Positions 17,506 through 26,216 of a DNA stretch of 64,000 bases are shown here, in pieces (positions within the stretch are counted from its first letter, which is position 1; every line of letters begins with the position of its first letter). This stretch comes from Pseudovibrio zosterae (lineage in GTDB: Bacteria; Pseudomonadota; Alphaproteobacteria; Rhizobiales; Stappiaceae). The notes beneath the pieces are model-generated. The model saw only the letters and a program-made list of their open reading frames with translations, did not search any database and was not told where the DNA came from. The position numbers and the translations under genes were made by a program. Where the stretch lies: NCBI RefSeq assembly GCF_033843645.1, contig NZ_JAWXVZ010000007.1:186001-250000 (forward strand), in the 5' to 3' direction.

Positions 17506-20500
17506 TGCAGAATGCTCGCCACCTTGTTTTCCTGGTCTTCCAGTGCTTTACGTAGTGCCGTCTTCTGTTCTTCACTCAAAGACGCATCCACATGCTGACC
17601 GGCAAGGTTCTCATGGGTTGAATCGAATGCCGATTGCGTTTCGCTCTCGCCTCCAACGCGCTTCAGAATTTGCGCTGCAAAGTCCTCAATGTTCGTGCCG
17701 CCAGTGATCGATACCAGTGGGATCTCGACACCAAACTTTTGTTGAATTCCCATTCGCAACTCGAGGCCCATGAGTGAGTCCATGCCAAACTCAGCAAGCG
17801 GTTTCGTCGAACTGATTTCGTCTGTGGGTAGCCGCAGGATGCGCCCAATTTCTCCAGCGAGCAGAGCTGAAATGATCTCAATCGCTTCCTTCTCAGTTTT
17901 GCCAGAAATCATCTGGTGGATATCCACCTGATCGTGACTGTCGCCTGCAGTACTGAATTGTTCCGACAGCTTGGTGAATGTCGGTGTTTTCAGGAGCGGC
18001 AGCGAAGAAAAAGCAGAGGGCCAATCGAAACGTCCAACATGGACAACTGCGCCATCCGGCGCGCCGTCGTCCTGTGAAAGCGCGGACAGAAGAATATCAA
18101 GACCTTCTCGCGCACGGATTGTTGCAGATCCCAAATGACGGGAGAGCTTGTCGGAGACATCTGCATTTCGTGCAAGAAAGCCGACATCGCCGATTGCTCC
18201 CCACCCAACGGCTATTCCTGGGAAACCTGCCTGCCGACGTTTCCGAGCGATGCCCTCCAAAAAGCCATTTGCTGCCACATAGTGGGATTGGCCGGGGTTC
18301 CCGATCATTGTTGTTGCTGAAGAAAACAGAATGAACTGTTCCAAGGGATCGTTGCGGGTCAGCTCGTCCAGCAGTTGGGCTCCCTCCACTTTTGGAGAAA
18401 GAACTTTCTTGAAACGCTCTTCATCAAGTTGTGTAAGAATACCATCGTCAAGCACCATCGCCGAATGAATGATACTCTTGATAGGGCCCTGCTTTCGAAG
18501 GGACTCAAGCAGATTTGCCAGGGCCGAACGATCAGTTACGTCGCACGATTTGACTTTGACAGAGACACCGCGCGAACCAAGGTTGGCAATTACGCGTTCA
18601 TGCTCGTCGCTTACAACACCACTGCGGCTTGTTAGAACGATTTCCCGTGCGCCGTTATCTGCCAGCCAGGTAGCGATTTCTCCGCCGAACCCGCCGAGCC
18701 CGCCAATTACCAAGTGAGACCCAGCCGAAGAAAACTGGATGGGCTTTCTTTGCGGTGGTACCAGGATCTCGTTGCTCTGAGGTGGAACAACCAGAACCTT
18801 GCCAATGTGGCCTGAGCGCTGCATGAGACGGAAGGCATCTTGCACACTTCTTGCCTCAAACCGACGGTGCGGTAGTGGAGTGAATGTGCCGTCCGCCAAT
18901 AACTCGAAAACTTCCTTGATCAGCCTGCCGGTTAAGTCTTGATCAAACAAAAGGATTTGATCGAGATCGATGCCGAAGTAGGAGAGGTTTCTACGGAAAG
19001 GGCGCAGCCCTATCTTGGTATTGGCATAGTAATCTCGTTTGCCCAGTTCAAGGAAACATCCAAAGGGGCGAACCGTTTGAAGGCTGCGCTCCATGGCCTC
19101 CCCTGCAAGAGAGTTAAGTACCGCGTGCACACCTTCGCCACTGGTAATTTCCATAACTTCCCGTGAGAACTGAAGCGATCTGGAGTCAAGAACATGATCC
19201 GCGCCGAGAACCTTCAAAAGATCCCGCTTTTCGTTTGAACCGGCGGTCGCAATTACTTGAGCTCCTGCCCATTTTGCAATCTGGAGCGCTGCTAGTCCTA
19301 CACCACCGGCACCACCATGAATCAATACCCATTGATCTTCACGAAGGTGACCCAAGTGGATCAACGAATAGTAGGCAGTCAAAAAGGCTACGGGTACACT
19401 GGCTGCTGCAACAAGGTCCTGGCCTTCAGGTATCGGGGCAACAGAAAATTCTGGTACGGAAATGTGAGTTGCAAACCCTCCAGATGAGAATGCAATAACC
19501 TGATCTCCTGGCTTCACACTGGTTACAGCGCTGCCCACCCGCGTCACGTGACCGGAGACTTCAAGGCCGAGAGACGGGCCGCCGTAGCCGTCTTCCAATG
19601 CCTCTTCCGGCAACATGCCGAGGGTCCACATTACATCTCTGAAGTTCAGCCCCGTAGCTGCCACTTCAATCTCCACCTCGTTCGCTTCAGGTTCTCTTCG
19701 CTCAAAAGAGTGCCATTGCAAATTGTCCAGAGATCCTGGCCGATCAAAAGACAAAGCCATGGTTTTTGCTGGCTGCCACGACTTCTTGGAAAAGCCCCTG
19801 ACCGCTCTTGGTACAACCAAACTGTTGTTGTTTAGCGATGCTTCGCGCTCATCGCCGAGCTCGCCAATCGCTGTCAGAATTTGTGCCGCAATCGTCTTTG
19901 CCTCTTTCCTGAAATCAACATCAATCAGCGTAGGTTTCAGTTCGGGGGCCTCATTTGCAAGCGTTCTACCAAATGCCCATATGGCGCTTTGCACTGGTGA
20001 GATGTGCGCCGGTGATGGAACAGTAGGCCCGCCACTTGCGACCAAAACGCATTGAACCTGCCGTCCTTTACTTGCTTTGGCCAGCGCCATGTAAACCAGA
20101 GCACGTTCAGCGATTTGATCTTTAGCTGTATGGTCAATTGCCATCGAACCAAACAGATCAATGATGCGTGTATGGCCTGTGGTGCCCATCTCAGAAAGCA
20201 GTGCATCCCAATGCTCTTCGGCCTTGGCATCAAAAGCGTTGCCATCACTTACCAAGTGCTTAGCTGAGATGCCCTTGGCCAGAGCCCCATTTAAAAGAGC
20301 GCATGCAGTTTCGAGTTCACCGTGCGTGCCTCCTGACAGAATTAGCCAGGTTTCCGGTTCATGTTCCGTATTTGTAGTGTCAGATGAGGAAGATAGCTCA
20401 ACCTTTGTTGCGGTTACAAATGACAGATTGGCTCCGCTGATGACTTTTTGAGAAGCTTCGATCTCAGCAAAGCCATTGGTGCGTAGGTGCATTGCCCAGC

Positions 20501-23500
20501 CCTGAGCACTCATCATTGGCCCCACCGGAAAGTCGGGCGAAACGCTGTTTTCGAACCAATGCGGTTTTTTCCCGAAAACAACATCTTGAAGGGTGTCTGA
20601 TGCACCTTCCACTGCAACAAAACGGCCATTTTCCGCCAATGCTTCTGCAAGCCTGTTGAGCGGGTTTTTGGCCGCGCTGAAATGATGAAGCCTACCGGTG
20701 GAGATGATCAGATCAAATTTGCGACCATCAAGCACTTCTCCCCATCCTTCGGATACATCGCAAACTTCAATGTCTGAACCGGCTTCTACCGTCGCTTGTA
20801 GACGGGCTGCGCTTTTGTGATCTGGCTCGGCGATAACTATCGATAGGAGACTTGAATCTACCCGGTTCGATATGAAGCGAGCCAAACTCAATCCGGAGCC
20901 TGCCAGGTCAAGTATGCGAAGCGGATCCCCATCTTGCCAAGCATTCAGGAAGGGTACGATCCAAGCTTCAGCTGTGGCCGTACGAGCCAGCGCTCCCGGT
21001 GATGAGAACCAAAAGTGGTCCAAGAGGGCTGCAGATGGCTCTTCCTCCGGTGATTGCGGCGGCACTCCCAGATTGGACAACCCCCGGCGGGCGTACGTCA
21101 ACAAAGAAGCACTGGCCACTTCGTCAGGATTGTCGTGCATGACGCTCCGGATAAGCACATCGTATTCAGGCAGATCGAAATCATCCTGAAGTTCAAAACA
21201 ATCATTGTCGGTCTGTGAAACAGCTTCACTCTCGATTAGGATCTGAATGAGCTGACGAGCGAATGTCTTGTTTTCAATTGGAATGCGAGCGAGATCAACA
21301 GTGCCGTTGTTATCGGCTAGTTGACGAATTGCATCATACGCACTGCGTTGCGCAGCTGCTTCAAGAAGCAACTGACTTTCACGCTCTCGATCTTCCTGAG
21401 AAAGGGTAGAATTTTCCCGCGAGAGAACGGTTTCGAGAGCACCAATGGTCAGATGCTTGGCTTGTTCTGCTGGTACGGCATAGGTACGCAACGGGAGGTG
21501 CTTGGGCTCAAACCGATAAACAAGATCCGCAGGATTGTCACGTCGACCGAGCTCAGTCGCTCTGAAACGCCCCCCCACGATACTGCAGAGAAGATCGCCG
21601 TCTCCATCATAAATCAGGAAATCTGCATGTATAGATCGTGGTGATACGCGTTTGACGCGAATATCTACCAGTTCTGGCGATCCACCTGACTTCACCTGTC
21701 GAATGGAAGCAAAGTGGATGGGAATGTAGGTTTTGCCAGCGCTGTCGTGATCGCTGAGCGCTTCAAATAGCGCCAGAAGGCCGTGGAAGCAGCCATCCAG
21801 CTCAGCCGGGTGAATGTTGTAATTGCCGCGATCAAATCCGCTTTCTTCTAGTGTACTGAGTTGTACGCGATAACGTCCTTGTGCAAGCTTTGAAATAATC
21901 TGCGCGCGCTGGAAGTGAGGGCCAAATTCCAGGCCGTGTCTACGGGCGCGTGCGTAAATCTCCTCTCCAGAAGCAATTAACTCTGCAGGACGTTGGTGAT
22001 CCTGTGGTCTTTTTGGTTCAGCTGGCACTGCACGATAAACGCGGCCAGTTGCGTTCAGCATCCAAGCATCATCGCTCAAACGACGTCTGCTGTAGATCTC
22101 CACAGTCCCGGTTTCTGGGAAGACGCGTGTCTGAACTTCTGTGAGGTACTCCTCGCTAAAATGCATGGCCTGGAGCAAGTCGACTGTTTGAACTTCAATC
22201 TCATCTTGCCCGTAGACATGTCGTCCAGCTGCGAGCATCATCTCGACATAACCGGCACCCGGGAAAATATCCTGCCCGTTGACCACATGGTCCGCCAGAA
22301 ACGGGACGACCTTGGTATCCAAGTGCGTCGTCCAGACGGTACTTTCTCCATCGGTTCTCCAACCAAGGAGATCGTGATCGCCTCCACGGAAGAGTTCGAT
22401 ATTGCTCTCGCCGGTGCTCTGAAACCGAAAACGTTTGTGCTGGAAGGTGTAAGTTGGGAGCTCTACAGGCGAGGATGGATTCGCGCCGAACAGAGATTGC
22501 TCATCGACAACAGCGCCGTTTGCCATCGCGTTGGCAACGATTTCCAGTATTGGGTCTGCCGCTTCTGAGTCGGTTGTCTGGAGTGTGTCGATAATCTTAG
22601 CAGATACCGCGGCCTCACTTGAGACCTGACGCAGGTATCCCTGCAAAATTGGTTTTGGGCCAATTTCGATAAACAGTGTGGCTCCATCGCGCAGGATGCT
22701 GTCAGCTGCCTCTGAAAAGCGTACGGTGTTGCGAAGGTTCTGCCACCAATAGTCAACGGTAAGATCAGTGCCAGTAATTGCGTCGCCGGTGACCGTTGAG
22801 TAGAATGTGACCGACGCCGTAGCAGGGTTGAGCGCCTGCATTGAAGCTCTAAATGGCGCCTCTACAGGTTCAATCAACGAGCTGTGAAATGGATAGTCGA
22901 GAGCGACTTTACGAAGTACGTAGCGTTTTGACTTAGCAAACTTTGCAAAAGCGTCCACATCTTCGTAAGAGCCAGAAATAGTTACTGATTTCGGGCTGTT
23001 AATGGCCGCGACTTCCAGACTTTTCAAGCCGCTTTCGCGGATTGCGGCCTCGGCTTTGTCCGCTGGTAGTACCAGAGCAGCCATTGTGCCGCTACCGGCT
23101 ACTTTCTCCTGATGAATAGAACGATTGTAGACCAGGCACACCGCTTCTTCCAAAGGCAGACACTGAGCTACTGCAGCCGCAGCGACTTCACCAATACTGT
23201 GCCCGAACACCATGTCTGGTTTCAAACCGTATGCCGCCAGGGCATCGCAAAGGGCTACCTGAACGGCGAACAGGAGAGGTTGTGCGACACTTGTTTGCTT
23301 AAGCCGTGCCTCCAACTGTGGGGCTGTAAGTGCTTCGCGGAGAGACCAGCCTGCTAGGGGTCGAAAATACGCATCAACCCTGTCGAAAGTGCTAGCGAAA
23401 GCAGAATTGCGTTCATAGGCATCAACACCCATGCCTGCCCACTGCGCGCCATTTCCTGCAAAGGCGAATGCACACTTTCCTGTGGCGCTTTCGCTAGTTG

Positions 23501-25040
23501 CATGGATTACGTTGTCTGCCGTCTCATCCTCAGCAAAAGTCTTCAGTGAGGAAATGATGCTCTTCGTATCATTCCCAAGAACCATCAGCTTTTCTGAAAG
23601 TGACTGCCGGCGATGGTAGGCAGCGGCTTTGAATACGTTGAGGTCTGTTGTGTTTGTCGACTGCAGCCGCTCCGCATAGGATGAGGCAAGGTCGCGAAGC
23701 GCGTCTTTTGTTTGCGCTGACAACATCAAGATGCTGGCCTGACAAGGACCTTCACTCTCCAAAGGGGGGGCAGAGGGGTCGCTTAGAATGACATGGGCAT
23801 TGGTACCACCAAAACCGAAGGAGTTTACGCCTGCATACCGTCGCTTTTTGCCCGCTGTCAGGGCGAGGCCTTCTGAGGCAACGGATAGATTGAGACCGGC
23901 AAAATCAATATCTGGATTCGGTGTATCAAAGTGCAGGCTAGCTGGAAGATAGTTGTTTTGCAGCGCGAGTATCGACTTGGCGACACCAGCCAAGCCCGAT
24001 GCGGGTTCCAAGTGACCAATGTTTGTTTTTATGGAGCCAATGGGCAAAGGAGTAGTGCGCGCTTGCCCCAAAACGCGGCCGATCGAGCCTGCTTCTGCTG
24101 GGTCCCCTACCCGTGTGCCGGTTCCATGTGCCTCGATAAAAGCAAGGTCTGTGGGCTTGATGCCATTCTCTTCGTAAATTCTTGTAAGGAGCTCGGCCTG
24201 GTAATCCTCGGATGGTAACGACATGCCAACAGTGCGGCCATCTGAGTTCACATCCACGCCGACAATATCAGCATGCGATTTTTGGCCTTTCCAGCGAGCG
24301 GCGTCGCTTCGACGCAGAACAAAAACTAACCCGCCTTCGGCCCGCACATATCCTTTTCCATCGGCATCAAAAGCCTTACACAGACCATCTGGTGACAGCA
24401 TTGTTGCTTGCGCGAAGCCAACGAATGGGAAGGGGCTTGCGAGGACGTTTACGCCTGCGACCACAGCCGTGTCGATGCGCCCGGAGTTCAGAGCGTTGAC
24501 GGCTTCATTCATAGCCACCAGTGAAGAGGAGCACGCAGTATCGACCGCGAAGCTGGGGCCTTTGAAATCGAAAATGTAAGAGAGGCGGTTCGCGATAATG
24601 GACAGGGTATTGCCTGTCATGAAATGGCCGGTAGCGACGCTAGGATCAAACAGGCTCTCCGCACCATAATCCAGAGCGGATGTGCCGACAAACACACCAA
24701 CATTTTCACCCGCTAGGGAAGATGGCGCGACGCCAGCATCTTCGATGGCTTCCCACGTAAGTTCCAATAACAGGCGCTGTTGGGGATCCATTTGCTCTGC
24801 TTCACGAGGCGAAATACCGAACAGAGTTGGGTCGAAACCCCAAAGATCATCCAGAACCCCGGCCGCAAATGTGTAGGTCTTGCCAGCTTCAGAGTACCTT
24901 GGATGGTAATAGCGAAAAGAATTCCAGCGGTCCTGCGGTATTTGGGTAACCGAACACGCACCGTTTTTTAAGAGTGACCAGAGTTCAGACTTGTTTGAAC
25001 CACCGGGTACTCGCAGGGACCAACCAACAATTTCAATCAC
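17502..25040 (-). CDS. rkpA: Type I polyketide/fatty-acid megasynthase, RkpA-like (KS-AT-DH-MT-ER-KR-ACP)
   Basis: The 2512-residue protein is a single-module, fully reducing synthase. KS spans about 1-425 with active Cys170 (VDTACSSSLVA), EAHGTGT and NIGHLEPASG. AT is about 515-800 with Ser615 in GHSIGEVAAA. DH has His918 in HVVNGQDIFPGAGY. A methyltransferase-like region around 1340-1530 has a weak SAM motif (ILDLAGSGLSLARF). ER is about 1740-2050 with HGGAGGVGLAAL near 1908-1918. KR is about 2105-2290 with VIGGLGGFGGEIA at 2111. ACP has phosphopantetheine Ser2422 in FGMDSLMGLEL. The size and partner genes match rhizobial RkpA, implicated in the lipid part of K-antigen assembly. The start is GTG two codons after an in-frame TAA, with no clear ribosome-binding site. 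Confidence 0.92.
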   Translation of the reverse strand: MIEIVGWSLRVPGGSNKSELWSLLKNGACSVTQIPQDRWNSFRYYHPRYSEAGKTYTFAAGVLDDLWGFDPTLFGISPREAEQMDPQQRLLLELTWEAIEDAGVAPSSLAGENVGVFVGTSALDYGAESLFDPSVATGHFMTGNTLSIIANRLSYIFDFKGPSFAVDTACSSSLVAMNEAVNALNSGRIDTAVVAGVNVLASPFPFVGFAQATMLSPDGLCKAFDADGKGYVRAEGGLVFVLRRSDAARWKGQKSHADIVGVDVNSDGRTVGMSLPSEDYQAELLTRIYEENGIKPTDLAFIEAHGTGTRVGDPAEAGSIGRVLGQARTTPLPIGSIKTNIGHLEPASGLAGVAKSILALQNNYLPASLHFDTPNPDIDFAGLNLSVASEGLALTAGKKRRYAGVNSFGFGGTNAHVILSDPSAPPLESEGPCQASILMLSAQTKDALRDLASSYAERLQSTNTTDLNVFKAAAYHRRQSLSEKLMVLGNDTKSIISSLKTFAEDETADNVIHATSESATGKCAFAFAGNGAQWAGMGVDAYERNSAFASTFDRVDAYFRPLAGWSLREALTAPQLEARLKQTSVAQPLLFAVQVALCDALAAYGLKPDMVFGHSIGEVAAAAVAQCLPLEEAVCLVYNRSIHQEKVAGSGTMAALVLPADKAEAAIRESGLKSLEVAAINSPKSVTISGSYEDVDAFAKFAKSKRYVLRKVALDYPFHSSLIEPVEAPFRASMQALNPATASVTFYSTVTGDAITGTDLTVDYWWQNLRNTVRFSEAADSILRDGATLFIEIGPKPILQGYLRQVSSEAAVSAKIIDTLQTTDSEAADPILEIVANAMANGAVVDEQSLFGANPSSPVELPTYTFQHKRFRFQSTGESNIELFRGGDHDLLGWRTDGESTVWTTHLDTKVVPFLADHVVNGQDIFPGAGYVEMMLAAGRHVYGQDEIEVQTVDLLQAMHFSEEYLTEVQTRVFPETGTVEIYSRRRLSDDAWMLNATGRVYRAVPAEPKRPQDHQRPAELIASGEEIYARARRHGLEFGPHFQRAQIISKLAQGRYRVQLSTLEESGFDRGNYNIHPAELDGCFHGLLALFEALSDHDSAGKTYIPIHFASIRQVKSGGSPELVDIRVKRVSPRSIHADFLIYDGDGDLLCSIVGGRFRATELGRRDNPADLVYRFEPKHLPLRTYAVPAEQAKHLTIGALETVLSRENSTLSQEDRERESQLLLEAAAQRSAYDAIRQLADNNGTVDLARIPIENKTFARQLIQILIESEAVSQTDNDCFELQDDFDLPEYDVLIRSVMHDNPDEVASASLLTYARRGLSNLGVPPQSPEEEPSAALLDHFWFSSPGALARTATAEAWIVPFLNAWQDGDPLRILDLAGSGLSLARFISNRVDSSLLSIVIAEPDHKSAARLQATVEAGSDIEVCDVSEGWGEVLDGRKFDLIISTGRLHHFSAAKNPLNRLAEALAENGRFVAVEGASDTLQDVVFGKKPHWFENSVSPDFPVGPMMSAQGWAMHLRTNGFAEIEASQKVISGANLSFVTATKVELSSSSDTTNTEHEPETWLILSGGTHGELETACALLNGALAKGISAKHLVSDGNAFDAKAEEHWDALLSEMGTTGHTRIIDLFGSMAIDHTAKDQIAERALVYMALAKASKGRQVQCVLVASGGPTVPSPAHISPVQSAIWAFGRTLANEAPELKPTLIDVDFRKEAKTIAAQILTAIGELGDEREASLNNNSLVVPRAVRGFSKKSWQPAKTMALSFDRPGSLDNLQWHSFERREPEANEVEIEVAATGLNFRDVMWTLGMLPEEALEDGYGGPSLGLEVSGHVTRVGSAVTSVKPGDQVIAFSSGGFATHISVPEFSVAPIPEGQDLVAAASVPVAFLTAYYSLIHLGHLREDQWVLIHGGAGGVGLAALQIAKWAGAQVIATAGSNEKRDLLKVLGADHVLDSRSLQFSREVMEITSGEGVHAVLNSLAGEAMERSLQTVRPFGCFLELGKRDYYANTKIGLRPFRRNLSYFGIDLDQILLFDQDLTGRLIKEVFELLADGTFTPLPHRRFEARSVQDAFRLMQRSGHIGKVLVVPPQSNEILVPPQRKPIQFSSAGSHLVIGGLGGFGGEIATWLADNGAREIVLTSRSGVVSDEHERVIANLGSRGVSVKVKSCDVTDRSALANLLESLRKQGPIKSIIHSAMVLDDGILTQLDEERFKKVLSPKVEGAQLLDELTRNDPLEQFILFSSATTMIGNPGQSHYVAANGFLEGIARKRRQAGFPGIAVGWGAIGDVGFLARNADVSDKLSRHLGSATIRAREGLDILLSALSQDDGAPDGAVVHVGRFDWPSAFSSLPLLKTPTFTKLSEQFSTAGDSHDQVDIHQMISGKTEKEAIEIISALLAGEIGRILRLPTDEISSTKPLAEFGMDSLMGLELRMGIQQKFGVEIPLVSITGGTNIEDFAAQILKRVGGESETQSAFDSTHENLAGQHVDASLSEEQKTALRKALEDQENKVASILQ

Positions 25041-25589
25041 TTTTTAACCCGCTTTAATTCACAGCAATGTCAGACCGCGCCACCGGTCGGAGGTTTGTCG
25101 GCATAATCCCACTAGGTTGTGCCAATCTAAACTCTTTAAATACCAGCTTTGATTTTCCGCTAAGCGCATCCGCTAATAGCTTTTGCAAAAAAGACGTGGG
25201 GCTTCATCCACTAGCGTCAGCAAGCTGGTTTGATGGCTCAATTCACCACGATAAACAACAGGAATGCTATGAAAAATTAATAACCATTAAGAAAGCATCT
25301 GTGCTTTGCTGGGGAAATGATGCAGTGCTCCACAGGTCGTTCAATGTAGCTATGCGCTTGCCTGCTGTAGTCCGATCGCATTGAAGATTATTGGTTATCG
25401 ATTTTTTGCGAGCGAATCGATAGCTGACTATAAACAGGAAACAGCTGATCTGGATCATTTGCCACTTAACATGTGATGTAACAGCATTGACGATCACGTT
25501 GTTGCCAAGCACTTGCGCTCATGGTAGTGCCTGCGAAATATCGAGAAATTTAAATATTTTGCCAAAACCAATGGCACGGAAAACCAGAG
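25041..25589. other. 549-base divergent intergenic region between rkpA and kefF
   Basis: This stretch separates the minus-strand rkpA-rkpG unit from the plus-strand kef unit and must hold promoters for both. It contains an inverted repeat ATCGATT/AATCGAT (about 25397-25425). I see no gene with a credible start and no consensus sigma-54 site. Confidence 0.5.
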
Positions 25590-26216
25590 ATGAAGAAGGT
25601 TCTCATTCTATACGGGCATCCGCGCAATGACCGCTCTGAGATGAATCTCCCGATGTCAGCCATCGCCCGTTCCCTTGATGATGTCACGCTCGTCGACCTT
25701 TACGCCGAATACCCAACCTTTGATATTAGTGTAGAAAAAGAGCAGCAGAGATTGCTCGACCACGACATTGTGGCATTCCAACATCCACTCTATTGGTATT
25801 CCGTACCTGCACTTCTAAAGGAGTGGCAAGATCTCGTGCTGGAACACGGTTTCGCTTATGGCTCTCACGGTACAGCTCTCGCCGGGAAACTCTTTTTCAA
25901 TGCAGTGACTTGCGGAGCCAGCCGTTCGGCCTATCGTCCCGACGGGGCTTATCGGCGTGAACTGCGAGACCTGCTGGCACCCTTCGAAGAAACTGCCCGC
26001 TTGTGCAAAATGCGGTTTCTTCCTCCATTTGAAATCTATGCGTCCGGACATGCGCGTGAGGATGGACGGCTGGAAAAACATCTGGCTGACTACCACCGGC
26101 TCTTGGTTGCGCTCGTTAATGACCGTGTGGATCTCGAGCGGGCGGAACGGGGCAACAGTCTAGCCCAAGACCTGGATAACATACTACTTCCAGATGATTC
26201 GGAGACAGCATCATGA
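25590..26216 (+). CDS. Kef-system NAD(P)H oxidoreductase (KefF/KefG-like)
   Basis: The 208-residue flavodoxin-2 fold protein starts KKVLILYGHPRNDRSEMN (FMN/FAD phosphate loop) and carries FQHPLYWYSVPALLKEWQDLVLEHGFAYG, the flavin-contact and dimer signature of KefF/KefG/NQO1-like enzymes. KefF and KefG bind and activate the K+/H+ antiporters KefC and KefB and also reduce quinones. Its stop codon overlaps the start of the antiporter gene (ATGA at 26213-26216), the standard kefFC/kefGB arrangement. It should act at the cytoplasmic face of the membrane. Confidence 0.88.
   Translation: MKKVLILYGHPRNDRSEMNLPMSAIARSLDDVTLVDLYAEYPTFDISVEKEQQRLLDHDIVAFQHPLYWYSVPALLKEWQDLVLEHGFAYGSHGTALAGKLFFNAVTCGASRSAYRPDGAYRRELRDLLAPFEETARLCKMRFLPPFEIYASGHAREDGRLEKHLADYHRLLVALVNDRVDLERAERGNSLAQDLDNILLPDDSETAS

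Noticed and set aside
25100..25125. TTGGCACAACCTAGTGG on the minus strand upstream of rkpA as a sigma-54 promoter
   Set aside because: The -12 TTGC element is absent at the required distance, so only half of the consensus is present.
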